Below are positions 9,226 to 18,563 of a DNA stretch of 64,000 nt, in pieces. The notes beneath the pieces were generated by a model. It saw only the letters and a program-made list of their open reading frames with translations, was not told where the DNA came from and searched no databases. How positions within the stretch are numbered: position 1 is the first letter of the stretch; each line of letters begins with the position of its first letter. This stretch comes from Lentibacillus sp. JNUCC-1. Lineage in GTDB: Bacteria; Bacillota; Bacilli; Bacillales; Amphibacillaceae. The translations under genes were made by a program, and so were the position numbers. The stretch is taken from the NCBI RefSeq assembly GCF_009741735.1, contig NZ_WHOH01000001.1, positions 806,001 through 870,000 of the forward strand. Direction: 5' to 3'.

Positions 9226-9325
9226 CATATGATAAGCACAACGGATCGCACCCATCAAGAGGGACGGCTCCGTTGAAGGTAAATAGACCTCCCACTGGAG
9301 CTGGTGCCTCAGGGAGGTCTATTTG
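9226..9325 (+). other. Possible structured RNA or attenuator of unknown type
   Basis: Two hairpins in series. The first is closed by AACGGA (9239) and TCCGTT. The second is a perfect 13-bp stem AAATAGACCTCCC with GGGAGGTCTATTT around an 18-nt loop (about 9282-9325). No gene starts downstream on the plus strand, and the convergent TetR gene ends at 9403, so the second hairpin may simply terminate that operon. I do not match it to a known riboswitch. Confidence 0.35.
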
Positions 9326-9402
9326 TCGTTCTCAATTGATAACAGGTATAGAATACAAAACTCCCCTGATATATGAAAAATTCCAGTGACAATTTCGCCC
9401 AA

Positions 9403-10101
9403 CTAACCCCACGCATCCACATCCCTCAGCGCACATTTCCCCACAAGCCGACGCACATATTCAATCGTTTCTGCTTCCGCCTCCTCCCCCGTCTGCACAG
9501 AGCGGTTGTTCATCAATGTCGTGAGCTTGCCCTGCCATGTGTATACCGTTACCCCCAATATGAACTCAATATCCTCCACCTGCAAAAATCCCTGATCAGC
9601 AGCATCTTCCAGCATATGCCGATTCCGTTTGAACATATCGTGTTCCATAATGATGAATTTCAGTTCCTCCGATAAATCAGATTGATAAATATTATAGTAT
9701 CTGTGAATCAATTTATTAGGATCACTCCCCAGATCCGCCACAAACAAAGCATTAAAAATACCCGGCGAGGCAAAAGAATGCCTGAAAAAGCATTGCCACG
9801 TCGATAGATATTTGTCCAATGGATTTCGCGTGTTTTTCAGTGCAAGTTGCAAGTCCTGATTATAGTCATTTAAAAACCGCATGGACGAAAAATAAATGAG
9901 ATGGGAGAACTCATCAAAATAATTATAAACCGTCGACGCCGTGAAACCGGCCTTCCGAGCTACTTTCTTCACCGTCACACGCTCAATGCCTTCTTCGTTG
10001 ATAACATCCACCGCTGCATCAATAAAATATTTATACATTAATGCTGTTTTGATATCCTTATGTTTCATCACGACCGCCCACTTTTCCGTTAAAATTTTCA
10101 T
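9403..10101 (-). CDS. TetR family transcriptional regulator
   Basis: About 220-232 residues. The N-terminal helix-turn-helix is clear (VTVKKVARKAGFTASTVYNYF); the C-terminal part is a variable ligand or dimer domain. The start is uncertain: the first ATG (10101) lacks a good ribosome site, and a second ATG at 10068 is possible. It is the second gene of an operon after the flavoprotein, 50 bp apart, and probably binds the palindrome at 11551. Confidence 0.85.
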   Translation of the reverse strand: MKILTEKWAVVMKHKDIKTALMYKYFIDAAVDVINEEGIERVTVKKVARKAGFTASTVYNYFDEFSHLIYFSSMRFLNDYNQDLQLALKNTRNPLDKYLSTWQCFFRHSFASPGIFNALFVADLGSDPNKLIHRYYNIYQSDLSEELKFIIMEHDMFKRNRHMLEDAADQGFLQVEDIEFILGVTVYTWQGKLTTLMNNRSVQTGEEAEAETIEYVRRLVGKCALRDVDAWG

Positions 10102-10151
10102 AGAATCAGGAGGCCCACTAAACCGTGAGCCCCCTTCAACACGAGCAACAA

Positions 10152-11495
10152 CTAAGATAACCGCTGCAATATGTTCTTCGCCGCTTCCTGCCCTGTTTTA
10201 ATCGATGTCTCCGTATATAACGTGCCTAAGTAGTCTCCGGCCAGGAACAACCTCCCATCCGGTTTGGTCAAATACGGCTGCAGTTTCGCCCGTCCAGGAA
10301 AGCAATACGCGAGCCCCAGCGGAAAACGCTGTACTTTCGCCTCAACGACTTTATCACTGAAGCCCGGAAAGATCTCATTTAAATCGTGCAAATACGTCTG
10401 GATAATTTGCTCATCCGACTGATCGATCAACTTTCGCGCCAGACTCGCAGGCGAAAACGTCATGATACTGCTGCCCTTCTCTCTCGTGGATTCCCATGAA
10501 CGATTTAAATTGGACATGTTGAACGCCACATTAAACGACCTTTTTGGCGTGGCAATCGCATAGGCATCATCCCACACTTGCGGATCCGTCTCGTTCGTCA
10601 AGAAAGCCGCACTGACATATGGGCCGTATTTAATCTGATCAAGCGCCCAGCGCATGTCCGTATCCAGGTTCGTGGCAATTTTATTCGTAATCGGAGCTGG
10701 CGTAGCCATGATCGCATATTTCGCCTTGACCACATGCACCTCACCGTTCTCTGTATACGTTACCTCCACATGATCCTGATGCTGCACCACCTCGGTTACC
10801 ACAGCACCAAGCCGAGTTTTATCAGAAAGCGACTCACCCAACGTATTGGTTAACGTCGCCGCACCGCCATGCACATTGCGCGATAGCCCTTCCCCCTTAT
10901 CCCAGACAAGGTGAAAATAGCCAATCCCGGCACCCGCCGATATCTCCTCAGGGTCCCCGGCTGACCGACTCACAGTAGGCCGAAAAATCGCATCAGCATC
11001 CTCCGGTAATTTACCCACGTAATCAGTAAAAGTTTGATCATTCTCAAACTCATAAATACGCTGCTGATGATCCTTGAAATTCTCACCCGGCTTCGGCGCC
11101 ACAATCTTCCCATACTTCATAACCGCCAATCTAATTTTAGCCCCAGCCTTCAAAATCGCCATCCGAGACTTGAGCGACATCGGGATTCGAAATGGATAAC
11201 TTTCCACACGCCCATCCAAAATCACCTTCCCGTTCATGGCAATTCCGGTAACCGTCCCCGGAACAGGCGAGGCTTGAATCCCCACAGACTTCAGCAGCTC
11301 ATCCGTCGACGACCCTTCACCGGCCAAAACATGACCACCCCAATTGAGCCAATACTTCCCGCGACGCTCAGAAGACAGCCGTCCGCCAAACCGATCATCC
11401 GATTCCAGAAGCAAAATATCCTTCTCCCGCAACTCCCACGCCGCAGCCAGTCCTGCAATACCGCCGCCTACAATAATCGCATCTTTGATTTCCAT
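10152..11495 (-). CDS. FAD-dependent amine-oxidase/protoporphyrinogen-oxidase-like flavoprotein
   Basis: 447 residues with an N-terminal FAD-binding Rossmann motif (IIVGGGIAGLAAAWEL), the second flavin motif DRFGGRLSS, and a C-terminal FAD motif around GRLFLAGDYLG. The fold is that of the amine oxidase/HemY/phytoene desaturase superfamily. It is too divergent, and lacks a haem-pathway context, to be called HemY. It is first in an operon with a TetR regulator, suggesting ligand-induced expression. Confidence 0.8.
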   Translation of the reverse strand: MEIKDAIIVGGGIAGLAAAWELREKDILLLESDDRFGGRLSSERRGKYWLNWGGHVLAGEGSSTDELLKSVGIQASPVPGTVTGIAMNGKVILDGRVESYPFRIPMSLKSRMAILKAGAKIRLAVMKYGKIVAPKPGENFKDHQQRIYEFENDQTFTDYVGKLPEDADAIFRPTVSRSAGDPEEISAGAGIGYFHLVWDKGEGLSRNVHGGAATLTNTLGESLSDKTRLGAVVTEVVQHQDHVEVTYTENGEVHVVKAKYAIMATPAPITNKIATNLDTDMRWALDQIKYGPYVSAAFLTNETDPQVWDDAYAIATPKRSFNVAFNMSNLNRSWESTREKGSSIMTFSPASLARKLIDQSDEQIIQTYLHDLNEIFPGFSDKVVEAKVQRFPLGLAYCFPGRAKLQPYLTKPDGRLFLAGDYLGTLYTETSIKTGQEAAKNILQRLS

Positions 11496-11531
11496 ACAAA
11501 CAACTCTCCCTTTTTAAAAATGTCACCGATT

Positions 11532-11566
11532 ACATGAATGTATTTTATTTCATGAATGCATTCATG
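11532..11566 (-). promoter_or_regulatory. Probable TetR operator upstream of the flavoprotein operon
   Basis: A perfect 16-bp palindrome CATGAATGCATTCATG at 11551-11566, with an extra half site CATGAATG at 11533. It lies 37-71 bp upstream of the flavoprotein ATG, where a promoter is expected. The match to the co-transcribed regulator is inferred from position. Confidence 0.7.
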
Positions 11567-11699
11567 TTTTGGGAAAATTGTATCATGCATGATTTAATTG
11601 TCAAATATTCAGGGAGCTTTTAAGCTGCTCAAGTTATGTACAAGCAATTCATCAGTCTTATAGAGACAAACTCTCCAGATACCAGCCTCCATCTCCCAG

Positions 11700-12805
11700 C
11701 TACGATGTACTCCCTTGCGCATGCACTCCCCCCTTCACCGTATCCCCTTCGACCACACCAACTCTAACCGAACGCGGCCGCCTTTTCCCAACAGGAACAA
11801 TATATTGGGAAATAGGCAATAAAAGGATCAGCTTGTTAATAGCGATGCTGCCAGCAATCGTCAGCCCGAATATCGGCAAAATTAGGACACTGTTCCACAT
11901 ATAACTTGGCAACTGACCTTCCAGCAGCAATATAATTAACGGATGCACCAAATAGATCCCCATGGAATAATTACCGATCATATGGATGAATTCGGTGATA
12001 TACTTCCCCCTTGCGATACGCTCATACACAGATAGTAAAAACAGGAAAAAGATTGGAATATAAATCAAATTGGCAGGCCGCATCGAGCCAAACAGTTCAC
12101 CCGGCGTGATTTCCACATAAATTCCCACGACCATCCAAACAAATAACATACCAAGAACCACTCTATACCGATGAAGCCGCAGCATAATTTCCTCATAATA
12201 ATACGCCAGCACCGCCCCAAGAAGGAAATAGGACAACCAATTCAAAATAAATGAATGGTGCCCCGTAATCACGCCCACCGCTCCTTGCAACTGGGACCCC
12301 GTGTTCGTCAGCCAAAAATAATTCAGTGGAACACTCAGCAGAAATAAAACAATAAAATATTTCCTGACGCGTACCAACTGAATCAACGGAAAAAAATATA
12401 AAACTGAATGACCGTCACCATAAAATAAAGATGATAATACCCCGTGCCCAGCACAAAATAACCCGCCATCTGACGTCCACCGAGCACCACTTCCCCAGCA
12501 AACCAGTCGACAGTCAAGTACACAATTGTCCATACCGCAAAGGGGGCGACCACCTTTGACGTTCTTGATAACAGAAACTGCCGAAGTTTAAACCCTCTCT
12601 TCTTCACTGAACTAAACAGCAAAAAAGCACTGATTACCGCAAACACCGGTGTCCCCAGCCTGGAAAACTGATTCACAAACAAATTCGGTCCATAAGAAAA
12701 GCCTTCCGTACGGCTATAAGCAACAGCAGTCACATGAACAAAAACAATCATCAAACAAGCAATCGCCCGCACAAAGGGAATTTCCACGAAATAACCACTT
12801 TTCAC
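11700..12805 (-). pseudogene. Acyltransferase 3 family membrane protein, frameshifted at an A7 tract
   Basis: GTG start at 12805 with an AAAGGGGG box. The first frame encodes the family opening (FVRAIACLMIVFVHVTAVAY) and membrane segments. The frame breaks at seven A's (12390-12396; T7 on the coding strand). With eight T's the reading is FYIFFPLIQ and the remaining membrane segments follow, giving about 368 residues and the usual ten-helix layout. Enzymes of this type O-acetylate peptidoglycan or surface sugars. The homopolymer could be a sequencing undercall or a phase-variation switch. Confidence 0.8.
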
Positions 12806-12960
12806 GTCAGCAGCCCCCTTTCAATTCACAAGTCTTATTAGCTGCCGGTCTGTTCTTAATAACGTCTTAGTGAGTTATAATGTAAAACCTCTTTTCATTG
12901 CAATTCGATCGTGGGATAAAACTTAATCCGCACGTCTGTTACCCCTGATGGAATGCAAAA

Positions 12961-13042
12961 CACCACTGATAGATTGAAGAACTCCAGCGATTACACTCAG
13001 AACTCCCCAGATAAAACCACAAACTTCAATTTCAAACATCCG
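12961..13042. repeat. 21-bp phased tandem repeat, AACTCC family, copy 2
   Basis: AACTCC or AACTTC cores at 12980, 13001 and 13022, with the same lead-in (ACTGATAGATTGA) as copy 1 at 321. It is followed by a GGAAGC...GCTTCC block at about 13110-13142. Confidence 0.65.
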
Positions 13043-13142
13043 CCTTATTCTGCTTCCCCGGGCAACAGCTCACATGTCTGTATCACGCGTAAAAATAATA
13101 CAAAGGCTCGGAGGAAGCATGAGATCCGTTCCCCATGCTTCC

Positions 13143-13309
13143 TCTATCCAACGAAAAAGCGGTTCTATCAGAGCAAGAGCAGCGTCTATCAAACGAAGCT
13201 TCACCTCTATCGGAGCAAGAACCGTGTCTATCAAACGAGCAACCCATTCTATCACAGCAATAATGAGTTCTATCCAACGAAGATGCCTTCTATCAGAGCA
13301 ACCCAACTC
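13143..13309. repeat. 21-bp phased tandem repeat, TCTATC family, array 2 (8 units)
   Basis: TCTATC cores at 13143, 13164, 13185, 13206, 13227, 13248, 13269 and 13289. All steps are 21 bp except the last (20 bp). Unit order and sequence closely follow array 1. Confidence 0.85.
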
Positions 13310-13391
13310 GCAAGGTTACTTTACGATACAAAGAGCCTGCCAAGTTATTCACTTCCGCTCTAAATCAGTTCCCGCTCACCACAACCCCTAT

Positions 13392-13447
13392 AAAAAAAGC
13401 TGAGAAGGAAGCGAACAAACGCGTTCACTTCCTTCTCAGCTTTTTTT
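13392..13447. terminator. AAGCTGAGAAGGAAG-family hairpin, after array 2
   Basis: AGCTGAGAAGGAAGCGAAC pairs with GTTCACTTCCTTCTCAGCT, flanked by A7 and T7. It is followed at 13516-13552 by another GGAAGC...GCTTCC block. Otherwise 13448-13740 holds only a TATAAT-like box at 13615 before the next gene. Confidence 0.75.
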
Positions 13448-13753
13448 CAACAACACTCGCACCTAATAATCCTTAGGTATCAGGTCTTAAAGTCCCGCCC
13501 CACATCACCCGGAAAGCTCAGCGGAAGCGCGAGATCCGTCCCCATGCTTCCTTCTGTCAATGGCCAGACAAAAACCAGGCATCGAAAAGGGTGGATTTTG
13601 GCGTATACTTGGTTTATAATTGTCTGAAAGGAAGATTGATTCTGTCAACATTCACACTCCCAGATGATACATCATCCTAATTATGTATCTTAAACACCTA
13701 TGTCACAAACGTCATTAAACCCTTATACAAGGGAGAGACTAGGAGGTTATAGC

Positions 13754-14415
13754 ATGTCCGGCAAGTATTGGATTGGTTTGCTTTTTATCGTTCTTGGTTT
13801 TGGCTTTTTGCTGCATCAGGCTGATATATGGGACTTTTCAAATGTTCTCAGCACCTGGTGGCCGCTTATTGTAATCGGTATCGGAGTGATCCATATCGTA
13901 AATTCCACCTATTCGTATTTACCAGGTTTCATTTTTATTTTAATAGGCGGATTCTTTCTCGTGGATCGGTCGGTTGATATGGACTTAATCCCATATCTAT
14001 GGCCACTCATTCTAATTACGATTGGTTTAACATTCATTTTTTCAAAGGTTCACCACAAAACACATAAAGATTCGAATCAAATTATCGATACATTTTCACT
14101 GTTCTCAGGAGTCGATTTAAAAAGCCAATCCCAGAAGTTTGAAGGTGGTAGTGTGACAGCTTTGTTTGGAGGTGCAGAGATTGATTTACGAGAAACTGCC
14201 CTTTCAGAAGAAGGTGCTGCACTTGACTTAACAGCATTATTCGGGGGATCTCCATTTTTGTTCCTGAGCATGTCCAAGTGGAAATTACCGGCCTTCCCAT
14301 CTTTGGCGGCTGGGATAACAAGATAAACAATCACAAACATGATGAAGATACACCCCTCCCAATACTCAAAGTCAATTGCTTAACAGCCTTTGGCGGCGTA
14401 GAAATTAAGAATTAA
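13754..14415 (+). pseudogene. LiaF-like membrane stress-response protein, frameshifted near the C-terminus
   Basis: ATG 13754 has an AGGAGG box at 7 nt. The N-terminus holds four short membrane segments (WIGLLFIVLGFGFLL onward) as in DUF5668/LiaF proteins. The C-terminal beta-helix-like domain contains repeated LFGGAEIDL and LTALFGG motifs. After FGG at 14239-14243 (five G's) the frame ends early. One extra base would continue with EHVQVEITGLPIFGGW and end at TAA 14413-14415. LiaF-type proteins restrain cell-envelope stress sensors. No sensor kinase is nearby. Confidence 0.8.
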
Positions 14416-14464
14416 GCGGGACACAAGGACAAGGGGATCGTCCCTTTTAAGGATTCCAACGATC

Positions 14465-14502
14465 AAAAGGAAGTCTGCAGACTGTATGCGGACTTCTTTT
14501 TA
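14465..14502 (+). terminator. Terminator after the LiaF-like gene
   Basis: Stem AAAAGGAAGTCTGC with GCGGACTTCTTTT followed by T's, about 50 bp after the corrected stop. Confidence 0.75.
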
Positions 14503-14722
14503 GCTTCTTACTATGAAAAGTCCCGTCGGCATCTGCAAAGTGAGATCCCGTGTCGTCTCTGCTACCCCATCAACCATTACCGTATTACAATGCCTCTCAT
14601 CCAGTAGTACATATATTATCCTCATAGCCAGTTTTCACCTCACAGATACATCTGACAAAGGATTCGGGAAGTTAGAAACACCACTGCTTGAGCGGCGTTG
14701 CAGCAGGTGCGGGGCAAACACG

Positions 14723-14751
14723 GTGCCTGTCACTTCCCGAATATTGTCGAA
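14723..14751 (-). repeat. GTGCCTGTCAC short hairpin repeat, copy 4
   Basis: GTGCCTGTCACTTCCCGAAT then ATTGTCGAA, opposite in orientation to copies 1-3. It opens a compound repeat of about 700 bp (14723-15445) that recurs at 18389-20817, where an IS256 element splits it. Confidence 0.7.
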
Positions 14752-14774
14752 ACTTGGCGGGGGGGCGTGAAAAC

Positions 14775-14863
14775 CTGGATATGCCATGTGTAATTCTGGA
14801 TATATCATCATAAAACCTGGATAAGTTACCCATAGTTCTGGATCAAGTGAAAAAAATCTGGAT
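14775..14863. repeat. 21-bp phased tandem repeat, CTGGAT family, copy 1
   Basis: CTGGAT cores at 14775, 14796, 14817, 14838 and 14858: steps 21, 21, 21 and 20. A conserved 150-bp non-repetitive stretch (TTCCACACGCCGCAGCGGTC onward) follows and is shared with the copy at 20160. Confidence 0.8.
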
Positions 14864-15077
14864 ATCCTGTTCCACACGCCGCAGCGGTCCTTTCCCCACA
14901 TACTTGGTCCTAAAAAGACAACTAAACAGCAAACACAAGCAGTCCAAGGGTTATGATCCGCATCCCCTGTCGTCCAGGTGGTAATAACCAGATTTTCAAA
15001 ACAGCACAAATCTCCAAATGCTCTTGCACGAGGATACTTCTATACTAGAATAGTGGAGACGCCGATCATTAACGTCA

Positions 15078-15203
15078 TCTATCAAACGAAAATGCATTTC
15101 TATCAAAGCAAGAGCCGCGTCTATCAAACGAACAACCTATTCTATCACAGCAATAATGAGTTCTATCCAACGAAGATGCGGTTCTATCAGAGCAACCCAA
15201 CTC
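15078..15203. repeat. 21-bp phased tandem repeat, TCTATC family, array 3 (6 units)
   Basis: TCTATC cores at 15078, 15099, 15120, 15141, 15162 and 15183, all 21 bp apart. One A/B unit pair is missing relative to arrays 1, 2 and 4, as expected from deletion between repeats. Confidence 0.85.
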
Positions 15204-15289
15204 GCGAGGATACCTCACAATACAAAAAGCCCGCCTGGCTATTCACCTTCACACTAAATACCAGACCCATATAATCAATAACCCCATAG

Positions 15290-15343
15290 AAAAAAGCTAA
15301 GAAGGAAGCGAACAAACGCGTTCACTTCCTTCTTAGTCTTTTT
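15290..15343. terminator. AAGCTAAGAAGGAAG-family hairpin, after array 3
   Basis: AAAAAGCTAAGAAGGAAG pairs with CTTCCTTCTTAGTCTTTTT (one bulge). A GGAAGC...CTTCCC block follows at about 15417-15445. Confidence 0.7.
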
Positions 15344-15496
15344 CTGCAGCACTTGTATCTGCTACTCATTTAATCAGTCCTTACCGTGTCTTGTTCTCAC
15401 CTGGGGGAGTTCAGAGGAAGCACCAGATCCGTCCCCACACTTCCCCGGCTTTGACAAGTGACAAGCGTCTTCTAAAATGGTAATATAGCGGCATTC

Positions 15497-15524
15497 ACAC
15501 TTTTTTTAACGATTAAAAAAGTGT
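15497..15524 (+). promoter_or_regulatory. Inverted repeat upstream of the second YfcC operon
   Basis: A perfect 10-bp inverted repeat ACACTTTTTT / AAAAAAGTGT around TAACGATT, 111-138 bp before the YfcC start. It could be an operator; its T-rich arm could also act as a weak terminator. The choice cannot be made from sequence alone. Confidence 0.45.
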
Positions 15525-15634
15525 ATATACATGAAAGGGGGATAGCTGAGATTTCCAGGTAGAGTTGAGTTGAGAGAATAGAGACATGTGCAGCTGTTTA
15601 AGTTGCAGGATTAAAATTAAGAAAGGATGACGGA

Positions 15635-17080
15635 ATGTCTAGTTTGAGTCGAGTTGAGGAAAGTAGCGCGTTAAAGAATGAGCAGAGAAAAAGGAAAAAG
15701 TCAGCTATGCCGGATGTATATGTGATTTTGTTCGGTTTTTTACTGTTGGCATTTATGCTATCTTATATCATTCCCTCGGGTACGTTTGAACGAGTGGAGA
15801 AAGGTGGCATTACCCAAGTCGTGCCAGACAGTTTCCAATATATAACAAGTGACCCGCTGTCGATCATGGATTTGTTCAGCGCTGTTCAAAGAGGATTGGT
15901 GAATGCATCGGGAATTATATTCATTATCCTCATTGCAGGCGGCGTTATCAGAGTCATTGAACATACAGGCGCCATTGATGCTGCAATACATCCCCTGCTG
16001 CGAAAATCACGCGGCAACCAGAACATGTTAATTGTGACTTTCTGTACGATTTTTGCAGTTATTTGTTCAATAGGCATTGCACCTAACCTGGCCGTTGCCT
16101 TTGTTCCAATAGGTATCCTGCTGGCAGAAAAATTGCGCCTGGATCCGGTGATTGGCGTGGCGATGGTGCTTCTTGGTGCCTATTCGGGATTTGCAGGAGG
16201 CGTGTTTGACCCGGTCGTAACAGTCCTGGGGCAAATGATTGCGGGGGTGCCCATCTTCTCAGGAGTGCTGTTCAGGATGCTCATATTTGCAGTCTTTGTT
16301 TCCATCACGATTACGTATATCATCGTGTATGCGAAGAAAGCCAAATACCAATCATCCCGCAGCTCACTGGAAAGCGAGTCCATGATCGAACCACATGCAA
16401 GTGGGGAAAACGCGATTGAACCTCACACCTTTACGCCCATTTATCAAATTATTATTCTGTTGTTTTTCGGGGCAATTGCTCTGTTCCTGTATGGTTCGCT
16501 GCAGCACGGCTGGTCGATTAATGAACTGTCCGCCATTTTCCTTATGCTGGGCATTTGCATTGCGCTGGTCACACGAATAAGTCCAAATCAGTTTGTAAAA
16601 GTGTTTATGGATGGCGCTGGCAGAGTGATGTATGGCGCCCTGATTGTCGGTGTGGCAGGTGCCGTAATTGTCATACTGCAGGATGCACAAGTGGTTGATA
16701 CAATTGTGCACGCGGTCTCCTCTGCATTAAACGATTTCACACCTGTTCTATCAATGGTCCTGTTATACGGATTCAATCTACTGTTCAATGGGATAATTTC
16801 ATCAGGGGCAGGACAAGCAGCCATTGTCATGCCGATTATGGTCCCGATTGGGGATATGCTTGACGTGACAAGGCAATCTGTGTTCATTACATTTAAACTC
16901 GGTGATGCGGTCACAAACATTATTACGCCTTTATCCGGCACCCTAATGGCTTGTCTGGCCATTGGAAAAGTATCGTACGTTAAATGGGTGAAATTTGCTT
17001 TTCCGCTATTGCTCATTTGGATCCTTCTGGGCGCTGTATTTGTAGCTGCTGCCGTTTTGATAAATTATGGACCAGTATAG
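15635..17080 (+). CDS. YfcC family membrane transporter (second copy)
   Basis: 481 residues of the same family as the transporter at 1875, with matching landmarks: DVYVILFGFLLLAFMLSYIIPSGTFER, AMVLLGAYSGFAGGVFDPV, a hydrophilic mid loop (about 230-265, His- and Glu-rich), and SSGAGQAAIVMPIMVP in the second half. The start has a GAAAGGATG ribosome site. It is co-directional with, and 70 bp before, an M20 peptidase, so the likely role is uptake of a peptide-like or conjugated amino acid that the enzyme then cleaves. Confidence 0.85.
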   Translation: MSSLSRVEESSALKNEQRKRKKSAMPDVYVILFGFLLLAFMLSYIIPSGTFERVEKGGITQVVPDSFQYITSDPLSIMDLFSAVQRGLVNASGIIFIILIAGGVIRVIEHTGAIDAAIHPLLRKSRGNQNMLIVTFCTIFAVICSIGIAPNLAVAFVPIGILLAEKLRLDPVIGVAMVLLGAYSGFAGGVFDPVVTVLGQMIAGVPIFSGVLFRMLIFAVFVSITITYIIVYAKKAKYQSSRSSLESESMIEPHASGENAIEPHTFTPIYQIIILLFFGAIALFLYGSLQHGWSINELSAIFLMLGICIALVTRISPNQFVKVFMDGAGRVMYGALIVGVAGAVIVILQDAQVVDTIVHAVSSALNDFTPVLSMVLLYGFNLLFNGIISSGAGQAAIVMPIMVPIGDMLDVTRQSVFITFKLGDAVTNIITPLSGTLMACLAIGKVSYVKWVKFAFPLLLIWILLGAVFVAAAVLINYGPV

Positions 17081-17149
17081 GCAATCAACGAGACTGTCGT
17101 ATGGTACAGACAGATTGCCAGAAGCTGAAAAAGGAAGGGGCAGATCAAT

Positions 17150-18298
17150 ATGAAGCAACAAGTCTTAGACTATATCGATCAAAATAGAGATGAAATGCTC
17201 GCTTTATGGGAAGAACTCGTGAATGTGGAAAGTGCCAAAGACCAGATACCGGGCATTGATTCATTGATATCTAAAGTAGAAGCTATTTTGCAGAATGAAG
17301 GTTTCCACACAAGAATCATTCATTATGAAAAAACCGGAAATGCAGTTGTTGCTGAATTTGGAGATGTGGAAACAAAGAAACCGATTATTTTCATCGGTCA
17401 TGTAGACACCGTTTTCCCAAAAGGCTTCCTGCATGATCATCCTTTTCAAATTAGGGACGGTAAGGCTTACGGGCCGGGCATCCTGGACATGAAAGGCGGC
17501 GTTGCATCAATCCTATATGCGGTTAAAGCGTTAAGAGCTGCTCAGTTTAGTAACTACCCACTTAAAGTGATTATTGTCGGTGACGAAGAAGATGCCCATA
17601 CCAACTCCGACGCAAAATCGATGATACTCGAAGAAGCAAGGAACGGCGCATATGCCTTCAACACTGAGACCGGCAACCTCGATAACAGCCTGTCCATTGG
17701 CAGAGCGGGTGGTGCCATCTACGAGTTGGAAGTGCGCGGCGTCGCCAGCCATACGGGAATTGACTGGAAAAAAGGGCGTAATGCCATCATCGAGTTGTCA
17801 CATAAGATGATTGCTATTGATTCAGAGTCCAATCATGATGCTGGCTACACCTACAACGTGACCATTACAGAAGGCGGCACAGCACCCAATACATGCCCGG
17901 ATTATGCCAAGGCAACAATCGGGACCCGTTGCCAGACAGCAGCCCAGCAAGACATGATGCACCACACACTGAAAAAAATCAGCGAAAAACAATTTATCGA
18001 TGGAACAGAAACTTCCCTGACATACATCGGCGGATTCGACCCGATGGAGGCAACAGATGGAAATCGCCGACTGTTTGAAGCGATCAGAACAACCGCAGAG
18101 GAACTTCAGATGGAGGAGCCACATGCCGTTACAAGCCAAGGGAGCTCTGACTCAGCCTACACCACATTGGCTGGCGTTCCAACCGTATGCTCCCTGGGCC
18201 CCGTGGGCGAAGGAAACCACACCCCACATGAATACGCAGTCGTCGAATCATTGTTCGAACGCTGTAAACTATTAGCTGTTTCCGTTTTAAATGTGTAA
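17150..18298 (+). CDS. M20 family metallopeptidase (glutamate carboxypeptidase/ArgE-DapE type)
   Basis: 382 residues. The metal-site motifs of the M20A group are complete: GHVDTVFP (His84, Asp86), GILDMKGG (Asp113), GDEED (Glu146-Glu147) and NTETG. The final metal His is in GEGNHTPHEYAV, and the lid domain has GVASHTGID. It hydrolyses a terminal acidic or acyl amino-acid bond; CPG2-like enzymes cut C-terminal glutamate. It is not closely similar to the M20 enzyme at 681, which belongs to the amidohydrolase subgroup. Confidence 0.85.
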   Translation: MKQQVLDYIDQNRDEMLALWEELVNVESAKDQIPGIDSLISKVEAILQNEGFHTRIIHYEKTGNAVVAEFGDVETKKPIIFIGHVDTVFPKGFLHDHPFQIRDGKAYGPGILDMKGGVASILYAVKALRAAQFSNYPLKVIIVGDEEDAHTNSDAKSMILEEARNGAYAFNTETGNLDNSLSIGRAGGAIYELEVRGVASHTGIDWKKGRNAIIELSHKMIAIDSESNHDAGYTYNVTITEGGTAPNTCPDYAKATIGTRCQTAAQQDMMHHTLKKISEKQFIDGTETSLTYIGGFDPMEATDGNRRLFEAIRTTAEELQMEEPHAVTSQGSSDSAYTTLAGVPTVCSLGPVGEGNHTPHEYAVVESLFERCKLLAVSVLNV

Positions 18299-18318
18299 AA
18301 AACCTATTCGTACAGCCC

Positions 18319-18354
18319 AACCCCCAATGGATTATCGACATCCATTGGGGGTTT
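18319..18354 (+). terminator. Terminator after the M20 peptidase
   Basis: AACCCCCAATGGA pairs with TCCATTGGGGGTT, followed by a short T tract. Confidence 0.8.
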
Positions 18355-18388
18355 AAGTTGAACCAATGCCCCAATCAGTGCCGAGTCG

Positions 18389-18417
18389 GTGCCTGTCACT
18401 TCCCGAATATTGTCGAA
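18389..18417 (-). repeat. GTGCCTGTCAC short hairpin repeat, copy 5
   Basis: Identical to copy 4 over 29 bp and the next 12 bp. It opens the second compound repeat. Confidence 0.7.
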
Positions 18418-18439
18418 ACTTGGTGGGGGGCGTGAAAAC

Positions 18440-18549
18440 CTGGATATGTGGCAGAAAAACCTGGATATGTCATGTGTAATTCTGGATATATCATCATAAA
18501 ACCTGGATAAGTTATCCATAGTTCTGGATAAAGTGAAAAAAATCTGGAT
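18440..18549. repeat. 21-bp phased tandem repeat, CTGGAT family, copy 2 (6 units)
   Basis: CTGGAT cores at 18440, 18461, 18482, 18503, 18524 and 18544. It has one more unit than copy 1 (14775). The minus strand reads as heptads with ISRF. The IS256-family element begins 14 bp further on. Confidence 0.8.
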
Positions 18550-18563
18550 ATACTGTTCCACAC

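Noticed and set aside
10152..11495. Calling the flavoprotein hemY
   Set aside because: It has the amine-oxidase fold but no haem genes are near, and its TetR-linked operon suggests another role.
13143..13309. CRISPR-like array
   Set aside because: Cores are short and degenerate, units are contiguous at 21 bp with no unique spacers of 30-40 bp, and no cas genes are in the window.
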